Under the pieces are notes generated by a model. The model saw only the letters and a list, made by a program, of their open reading frames with translations, was not told where the DNA came from and searched no databases. A DNA stretch of 64,000 nt from Siphonodentalium dalli (lineage: Eukaryota > Mollusca > Scaphopoda > Gadilida > Siphonodentaliidae): assembly GCA_032622095.1 (NCBI GenBank), contig CP136065.1, forward strand, positions 245,087,474 to 245,151,473. The letters are read 5' to 3'. Positions 57,811 through 64,000 of this stretch are shown here, one piece after another. The position numbers were made by a program, and so were the translations under genes. Every line of letters starts with the position of its first letter. The stretch's first letter is position 1.

Positions 57811-59401
57811 CAGGCCCCAAGCTAGGAGGCGACTGGAGCGATGTTCTCGCCTTTGAGCTGGCGACTTCTCCCTCGGATGTCTGCGAAAACGAAGTCGCCT
57901 TCCTAATTTGACAAAATTGGCTTGGGAGTTATGGTAATTTTACTGGTGGAAATTTGACTTGTTTTGCAAAAACAAATATATAGTCTTTTAAAACTATTCT
58001 AATGAGGCATTTTTAATTATACGTTGTACATTATGTACTGTATCCACACATTGTTAATTATATGTTGTACATTATGTACTGTATCCACACATTGTTAATT
58101 ATACGTTGTACATTATGTACTGTATCCACACATTTTTTATTATACGTTGTACATTATGTACTGTATCCACACATTTTTTATTATACGTTATATATTATGT
58201 ACTTTATCCACACATTTTTAATTATACGTTGTACATTATGTACTGTATCCACACATTTTTAATTATACGTTGTACATTATGTACTGTATCCACACATTTT
58301 TTATTATACGTTGTACATTATGTACTGTATCCACACATTTTTAATTATACATTGTACATTATGTACTGTATCCACACATTTTTAATTATACGTTGTACAT
58401 TATGTACTGTATCCACACATTTTTAATTATACGTTGTACATTATGTACTGTATCCACACATTTTTCTGTATCCACACATTTTTAATTATACATTGTATAT
58501 TATGTACTGTATCCACACATTTTTTATTATACGTTGTACATTATGTACTGTATCCACACATTTTTAATTATACGTTGTACATTATGTACTGTATCCACAC
58601 ATATTTAATTATACGTTGTACATTATGTACTGTATCCACATATTCATCATATTAAGTTTTAATTATACGTTGTACATTATGTACTGTATCCACACATTTT
58701 TTATTATACGTTGTACATTATGTACTGTATCCACACATTTTTAATTATACGTTGTACATTATGTACTGTATTCACACATTTTTAATTATACGTTGTACAT
58801 TATGTACTGTATCCACACATTTTTAATTATATGTTGTACATTATGTACTGTATCCACATATTCATCATATTAAGTGCTTTTGGAAATGGCAAATTTCCGT
58901 TACTTTGTTCCACAAGATCATTTTGTAACAGCAATTTGTATAGCCATGTATGGTCACCACCACACTTGCAGTATATATGTGAACAAAGCATGCTGTCTTT
59001 TTAATGTCTAAACATTTAAAATATCCATGAATTTTTAATTTTACAAAGTAGTTTGTGTCTGACTTTGTTTCCCAATCCAACTTTTACATTTGGGGATTGC
59101 AGATTTAATTTGTAAACAATACCACGTGCTTGCTTACTATTAAAAATAGAGCCTTGAATGAGCGTTAAAAGGACTTAATTCATGGTATCTATCTTTACAG
59201 GTCCTATACTTGTGCTATATTTTATTTTTGCTTACCAAATTTTATCTTGTTATTTTATCTTTTTATTGATGTTATAAATAAACCAATATTTGAGAATTAT
59301 TAAGAGCTTCTTCCGTTTTTCTTAACTCTCTCCACTTCTCCCTATTTTGGGCTGAAGTCTCCCTAAAACCTCCCTGTTTTCAACCCTTAGCTTGGGCCCT
59401 G
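57811..59401. mobile_element. hAT-like element, 1591 bp, TSD TGGCCATG
   Basis: CAGGCCCCAAGCTAGG and CTTAGCTTGGGCCCTG ends with perfect 8-bp duplication TGGCCATG; related to 30859-31810. It contains a 41-bp minisatellite and no transposase. It is inserted in the duplicated end of exon A. Confidence 0.94.
58011..58860. repeat. 41-bp minisatellite, about 20 units
   Basis: Units TTAATTATACGTTGTACATT then ATGTACTGTATCCACACATTT, period 41 bp, with TTATT/TTAATT variants. Long overlapping ORFs in it are repeat translations. Confidence 0.96.
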
Positions 59402-59456
59402 TGGCCATGTGCATCGTAGTCGGGATGAGTCCTGTAATGGATGTATAAATACTTAC

Positions 59457-59622
59457 TTCCAGTATCATCCTTAGCCTGCTGATTTAGAACGGATATGACA
59501 AACATGGCCATGTTACCGAATTCATTAATATCCGTCTCGGCACCTGCGATATTAAAATCGTTGAATTCTGTCTGATATGAATCGATTAAAGCCTGAGCAT
59601 TCATAGCTGGCATCGGAGAAAT
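59457..59622 (-). CDS. polycystin-1-like gene, exon A (most upstream seen)
   Basis: This 166-nt exon lies between an acceptor ...tattgttgtag and a donor A|GTAAGT. It begins in phase 0 and ends with one base of a split codon, which the next exon completes. The peptide starts ISPMPAMNAQALIDSYQTEF and ends NQQAKDDTG. It is acidic, probably extracellular, and contains no transmembrane segment. By position it belongs to the stretch before the GAIN domain. I do not recognise it alone; it is assigned by splice phase and by joining the downstream exons. A partial tandem copy of its 3' end and donor lies at 57755-57810, interrupted by a hAT element. Earlier exons must lie to the right, but I found none between 59.6 and 64 kb. 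Confidence 0.75.
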
Positions 59623-59662
59623 CTACAACAATAAACACACATTTGACAGAAAATATCATTTG

Positions 59663-59915
59663 CAAGCCTTCAAATAGTGTGTCTGTCATTTGCAGAATGA
59701 GGTCCCCAGAAGGTGAATTTAGTAATGCTACCCCGCATAGCGGGCTAGCATTACCAAATTCACCCTCTGGGGACCTCATTCTGCTTACACCTCAGCAGAA
59801 TGAGGTTCCCAAGAGTGAATTTGGTGATGCTAGCCCGCTATGCGGGGTAGCATCACTAAATTCACCCTCTGGGGACCTCATTCTGCAAATGACAGACACA
59901 CTATTTCAAGGCTTG
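59663..59915. mobile_element. fold-back hAT family, copy with TSD ATCATTTG
   Basis: 253 bp, CAAGCCTTCAAATAGTGTGT to CACTATTTCAAGGCTTG, two hairpins, perfect 8-bp duplication ATCATTTG. It starts 41 bp upstream of the exon A acceptor. Confidence 0.96.
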
Positions 59916-59934
59916 ATCATTTGACCAAACAGTG

Positions 59935-60095
59935 TTAACCCTTCCATGACTGGAACTTCCTGCAATTTTGTGAAAACCCTGTGCCAATGCATTCTCTTAT
60001 ATATGCGAGTCTCCCACAGGGAGCTTCGAATAAATAAGAGAATACATTGGCCTTGTAAGCCAGTACATTCTATATATATATATATATACTCAACA
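59935..60095. mobile_element. TTAA MITE, truncated
   Basis: TTAACCCTTCCATGACTGGA and a hairpin ATGCATTCTCTTATATATGC; it breaks into a (TA)n run. Confidence 0.75.
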
Positions 60096-60639
60096 CAGTG
60101 GCAATTATTTTTTAGAAGAGTGATTCACAGTGGCCCATCAACACCAAAATCTTGAGTGGCGAGAATTGTATGATGTAAACAGCATGGTGGCAGTTTTAAC
60201 TAAGGTTCACTTTGTGGGGTCTCCTTGTGTTGAGTGTTTTACTTATCACAAACATTTAATCATTGAACATTTATGTCGTTTTGGAGATGGAACATTTCTC
60301 AACAGCGTTTTGCGTAAATATGGGGTATTGGGCTACAAAATGTTTCTGCTCCATCCGATACGCCAAATCGATCAATACCCATGGTTTAATTTCGAGCATC
60401 GATCAATACCCACGGTTTAATTTCGACCAAATAGAACTGTTAAGCACTCATGTCACAATTTGCTGACATGACAGGAATTTTGACATTTATAGTTTATTTA
60501 TTATATATTTATTTATTTCAGTCCTCCAATTTTGAAAATAAATTTGCCCTGTGACGTTTTTCTAATTTCTAGGGCTGCCATTTCATTATCTTTTCAATAA
60601 CAATATAATATTTCTGGGTTTTTATTTTATCCGGAACTT

Positions 60640-61145
60640 ATGGAAATATTATATGAACGAACCCATATTCGAACTTGACCTGTATTTTCAAATGTAAAAC
60701 ACATACACCAAGTTTGATTCAGGTCGTTCAAACTTGAGTTATCGATCGGAAACAAAAATGTAAACGGACAGACAGACTGACAGATTGGGACAGACTGATA
60801 ACATTATACAACAATATTTTGAGAAGGGTGTATTATCGAACTTGACCTGTATATTCAACTATAAAACACACATAACAAGTTTGATTCCATTCAGGTCGTC
60901 CAAACTTGAGTTATGGATTGGAAACAAAAATGTAAACGGACAGACAGACAGATTGGGACAGACTGATAACATTATACAACAATATTTTGAGAAGGGTGTA
61001 TTATCGAACTTGACCAGACTTGACCTGTATATTTAACTATAAAACTATAAAACACACATAACAAGTTTGATTCCATTCAGGTCATCCAAACTTGAGTTAT
61101 GGATTGGAAACAAAAATCAAGTAATCCAAACCGGAGTAATCGGTC
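60640..61145 (+). mobile_element. pearl-like element with three units
   Basis: Units of ~170 bp hold ATTCGAACTTGACCTGTAT, CAAGTTTGATTC and GAGTTATGGATTGGAAAC. GGACAGACAGACAGATTGGG tails are repeated after two units, so the tail itself was amplified. Confidence 0.8.
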
Positions 61146-61147
61146 GG

Positions 61148-61519
61148 AAATAACATTTTCAATAGAAAATACATATTCCCTAATAAGATACTTACACACT
61201 GAACTACATGGTATATTCATCTTTATTCACAAGAAAGGATTCTATGAGATCCGTTTAAAATTTATTATTTTGGTACGAAATAGCTTAAGTACCTTTTGAA
61301 TCATTATTATTATGACGTAGCAGGACAAGGTCATTTGTCCACTCGTTATGTATATAAGCAAGCGGACCCACAGTAAATGGCCTCTTTTTATCCTCTTACA
61401 AGATTCGAGGGGTGTGACCGAGCAGCGGGGAGGGAAAATCCCAATTTGGGAGGGTCATGTGAGTTCAGTGTGTAAGTATCTTATTAGGGAATATGTATTT
61501 TCTATTGAAAATGTTATAT
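61148..61519. mobile_element. 372-bp element with 55-bp inverted ends
   Basis: TAACATTTTCAATAGAAAAT ... and its exact reverse complement at 61463-61519 flank a short unique core. TA at both borders suggests a TA target. The following 60 bp repeat part of the left flank (ACACACTGAACTACATGG). Confidence 0.82.
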
Positions 61520-62650
61520 TCCCGTCAAAGATACGTTACACACTGAACTACATGGTAGAATCAACTCATAGGAGGAGGCTGCGAGGAATGAGATACTATT
61601 GTATTTTAGTTGAGAATAATTCTTTTGAACCTGCTGAGTTTTTTTAGCAACAAATGGATCAAAAGGTACTGATTTGCAGATTTGATTGATGCTACCAGGT
61701 AGAGTGGAGAAAGTGGGAGAATAAGCCCAATGGCTGAAACTCTGCACCTCCCCCCCCCCCTTTGGTTCTGAACTCAGACAAACCTGTAATTGTGAAATCT
61801 CATATGCAGGTACATGCATGTGCCACCTCCTCCCTGGAGTAAGCTGGTTATATGCAGAAAGCATAGGTCACCCAGCTCCATGGTATGTAACTGAACGAAC
61901 CAAGCTATCCCGACGTTTCGACACCAGAGGAAGGAAATCTATTGTTACCTGAATGGTCAATATGGATGTAACACGAGGAAGTAACAACTGTAAAGACGAT
62001 TAGAAACATACCACCAACTCATGTATCATGCATCATGCTTGTAAGGTCTGTGACCGACTGTCAGTAAATGTGCAACCCCAAATCGACAAACTGATCAAGG
62101 CGCAAAATAAGTATTTTCTGACTGACCGTCAAATGACAGTATTTTACTTCAGTTAATAAATACACCAGACAGAGGCCATATTCCGTCGGTCAATGCCCCT
62201 GATCGGAATTTACTTTAAGGCTGGAAACTGGTAACAAAAACCCCAGGTAACTAAGTCGATCAAGAGCGTTAAATGACTTGGAAAGTCCCAAAATGTTTTC
62301 TGGTATCGAAACAATCGAGAAGAAAAAGTTCGGAGAGTCCTGAGTTGTAAACTACTTCCACAGCCTGTCAATCCAATAGTGTATGCTGTTACATGTACAC
62401 ATGATTGAAAGGAATACTTTGCAGTCTGCATGTAACTTATTAGAAAATGTATAGAAGGAGGAGACCCATCGTGATGGAACTACTCCAAACAATCTGAAAG
62501 AAAGAACAGGCCATGGATGATTTAGGTCTAAAAACAACCAGAATGTTGATAACAAGAAGATTGTATCTTCTTGTTATTCACTGATTGTTCTTAACAGACG
62601 AAGGGCCCGGGTCCATGAGCTGTGTGTAGCTCACCTCATCCACCAAGGCG
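61520..62650. other. nothing recognised
   Basis: Mixed sequence with a short AGAAGATTGTATCTTCTTG hairpin near 62557. The minus-strand ORF 61514-61864 shows no family features that I can name. Confidence 0.45.
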
Positions 62651-62658
62651 AAAGTACA

Positions 62659-62871
62659 CAGCAATGCCCAAAGCAACCGACCACCCAACCACAGCAGAAC
62701 CACGGGCAACCCTCCAGGACCCAACCGGAAACACGGCCCGCCGCCACCCATCGGAAGGATTTCGTTGAGAGCCCCCCGATGAACAGCAACAAGCCACACC
62801 ACCGACCAAATCCCGAAAAACCACCCACAACTCCGCCGCGGCCAAGCGGCCAAACACCCCGAGCACCACTG
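62659..62871. mobile_element. Tc1/mariner-type hairpin MITE, T-to-C hypermutated copy
   Basis: Aligned by hand with copies 2, 4, 5 and 6, this copy keeps length and both arms (CAGCAATGCCC ... GAGCACCACTG), and TACA flanks both ends. About 49 positions are T in the relatives and C here; all other differences total about a dozen. A and G positions are mostly unchanged. Neighbouring sequence is not altered. The loss of A on the minus strand removes stop codons and explains three overlapping minus ORFs here, which are not genes. Confidence 0.9.
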
Positions 62872-63021
62872 TACACCCATTCGACATGGTCAAGGAGGTA
62901 CGCCAGTAATGTGAACAGAAGGGCACATTTTACTGAAGACCAATCACATGTGTGTATGGTCGGACGGTTGTCTGCCGCTCATACAGCGAGGACCCGGACC
63001 CTAGTTCCTCCCCGTGGGCAG

Positions 63022-63258
63022 AGACTCTGTCGCCAACAATGATTGCCTCATGTGCGCCGTTAGACGAATAGCTCGTCTGTTGTGTAGTAATTCAAGACAG
63101 CCTGTCAAAAAAGGAGCACTGAGTACAGTAACGCCCAACTCCATCAAGCAGGGCATCAATGAGTTTTGTTGGCATGACGCAGGGCTCAAAGTTCTGAAAT
63201 GCACCTGTTCCCATGGAACAGGTTATTACCTACCGTACCTGCCACCCCAGAAGATTGC
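63022..63258 (+). CDS. weak candidate exon, plus strand
   Basis: A 237-nt open segment lies between a possible acceptor (TCCTCCCCGTGGGCAG) and donor (GC|GTGAGT). It encodes DSVANNDCLMCAVRRIARLL, then a Cys-containing tail ending PYLPPQKIA. There is no stop, and the base composition is more balanced than in the surrounding repeats. I recognise no domain and no partner exon with a matching phase. It could be part of a different gene, or chance. Confidence 0.25.
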
Positions 63259-64000
63259 GTGAGTTCAATTGTCTATATCGTAACCCGATAAGCGAACCCA
63301 AACTGTAAAGCCATAATATTGAGCGCGAATAGATCTAATCCTGGTACTACAGGGAAAGCTCATTGGGATTGTCCTAAGGCTGTAGAGTCAAAAGATGATG
63401 AATGTACTACTCAAAGAGAAATATGATTCCCAACTTGGTTCGCAGAAAAAACCCAGCCCAACACCGCAGAAGGCCCGAATGATGCTCGCAAAATCTTAGA
63501 AGGAATCCAAGGCTTGGTGTTATGCCCCATGGAACCGTAGTAAGGATGAAAGATGATCTGTGTAAATTTACCACTAGAAGAATCGAACGGTCACCCATAA
63601 ACAAAGGACAATGCTAATCAGTGACGGGTGGAAAGGTAATAAGTTTTAGCCCAGGTAAAACCGCATGAAAAACAAATTGAGTGTCTGTTAAAAGTCTCTG
63701 CCCCGGCCGATAACTGCGCTATGTTCACTGTTATAGACAGCGCCCGAGATTACCCGGCATTAGACGGCGCGCTGTCTGGTGGCCCAGTGCTCGGTCCCCC
63801 CTCGAACCCCCCAGGACCCATATCCGAGGAGAGAAACTGCGTCTGCAACCCCTCGATGCCTTGCAATTAACTTAGTTCTTTGTTACAGACAAGAAAAAGC
63901 AGCAAGAGCTCTTCGAAATCCAAGTGAGAATCAGGATTCGCGTTGGATGGCAAGTAGCCCTGTTAATTAGAAATGTAATCTAAATGTGGAATCGTCAGAT
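63259..64000. other. nothing recognised
   Basis: Less AT-rich sequence with no repeat family shared with the rest of the window and no convincing exon. Confidence 0.45.

Larger units (their letters stand above)
10754..59622 (-). other. polycystin-1-family gene, partial (11 exons in window)
   Basis: Eleven minus-strand exons join in frame: 59622-59457, 54572-54484, 46389-46330, 43141-43016, 39554-39429, 37203-37107, 35190-35114, 32840-32592, 29482-29083, 19852-19590 and 10981-10754. Every intron begins GT and ends AG. All phases agree, giving 1881 nt or 627 codons with no stop. The product reads as pre-GAIN sequence, a GAIN domain (roughly residues 250-570), a GPS motif (about 533-569) and one transmembrane helix (about 604-617). 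Polycystin-1-like proteins continue with a PLAT domain and ten further helices; these, and the N-terminal ectodomain, lie outside. The introns total about 47 kb and are almost wholly repeats. Additional phase-compatible micro-exons could have been missed. Family assignment is from recognised motifs; which polycystin-1 paralogue this is cannot be told here. Confidence 0.88.

Noticed and set aside
58062-58655. Long overlapping ORFs with MYCIHTF repeats
   Set aside because: Translation of the 41-bp array inside a hAT element, open in several frames only because the unit lacks stops.
59552-59924. Recurrent peptide MRSPEGEFGDAS...LNSPSGDLILQMTDT in many ORFs
   Set aside because: It is the six-frame shadow of the fold-back hAT hairpin, seen at every copy (29843, 32244, 46639, 59552 and others).
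62578-62926. Three overlapping minus-strand ORFs rich in Trp and Gly
   Set aside because: They lie over the hypermutated hairpin. Loss of A on that strand has removed stop codons; the unmutated relatives have no such frames.

Overview
This is eukaryotic, intron-rich, AT-rich genomic DNA. It resembles an invertebrate and most likely a bivalve mollusc. The reasons are three: (a) the only gene I can reconstruct is a polycystin-1-family gene split into small exons with canonical GT/AG junctions; (b) most of the rest is short non-autonomous transposons and minisatellites; (c) several elements combine ~160-180 bp tandem cores with ACGG/GACGGACA microsatellite tails, the layout known from bivalve 'pearl'/Helitron-like elements. 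The species assignment is inference.

Gene content. On the minus strand, eleven exons (59622 down to 10754) join in frame, with every splice phase matching, into 1881 nt = 627 codons without a stop. They encode the region before the GAIN domain, the GAIN domain, a GPS autoproteolysis motif (C-x-W ... GC ... C-T-C-T-H-L|T) and the first transmembrane helix of a polycystin-1-like protein. The N-terminal part should lie beyond the right edge. The PLAT domain and remaining membrane segments should lie beyond the left edge, because I see no further exon in the last 10.7 kb. A degraded Mutator-like transposon (55417-57615) carries the only other recognisable coding sequence: a PHD-like zinc finger and a transposase C-terminus.

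Layout. 1-2960: ends of pearl-type elements, a ~160 bp tandem array, fold-back fragments and a 41-bp array. 2990-6904: a very large ~41-bp minisatellite (about 95 units) carrying TGACGT in nearly every unit. 7-13 kb: TTAA-flanked hairpin elements, other inverted-repeat elements and the GPS/TM1 exon. 13.9-19.6 kb: nested hAT-like and pearl-like elements. 19.6-19.9 kb: a GAIN exon. 21.8-27.2 kb: two copies of the ~160 bp array with a higher-order A-A-B pattern. 27-47 kb: eight of the exons, separated by many perfect or near-perfect hairpin elements. 48.75-53.58 kb: a 4.8-kb element with ~690-bp terminal inverted repeats. 54-60 kb: exons, a splice-donor minisatellite, the Mutator-like element and a hAT element. 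60-64 kb: more repeats, one hypermutated hairpin and one weak exon candidate.

Most noteworthy. (1) The hairpin element at 62659-62871 differs from its intact relatives almost only by T-to-C changes (about 49 against about a dozen of every other kind). The T residues that survive mostly sit where an ADAR would edit poorly on the opposite strand. This looks like A-to-I hyperediting of a double-stranded hairpin fixed in DNA. (2) Several exons of the polycystin gene have had their own exon-intron boundary amplified into tandem repeats (exons near 54.5, 46.3, 35.2 and 59.5 kb), creating arrays of extra 5' splice sites, or decoy 3' sites that have lost their AG. (3) A hAT-type fold-back family with perfect 8-bp target duplications is densely inserted in the introns, so the primary transcript would be full of hairpins.
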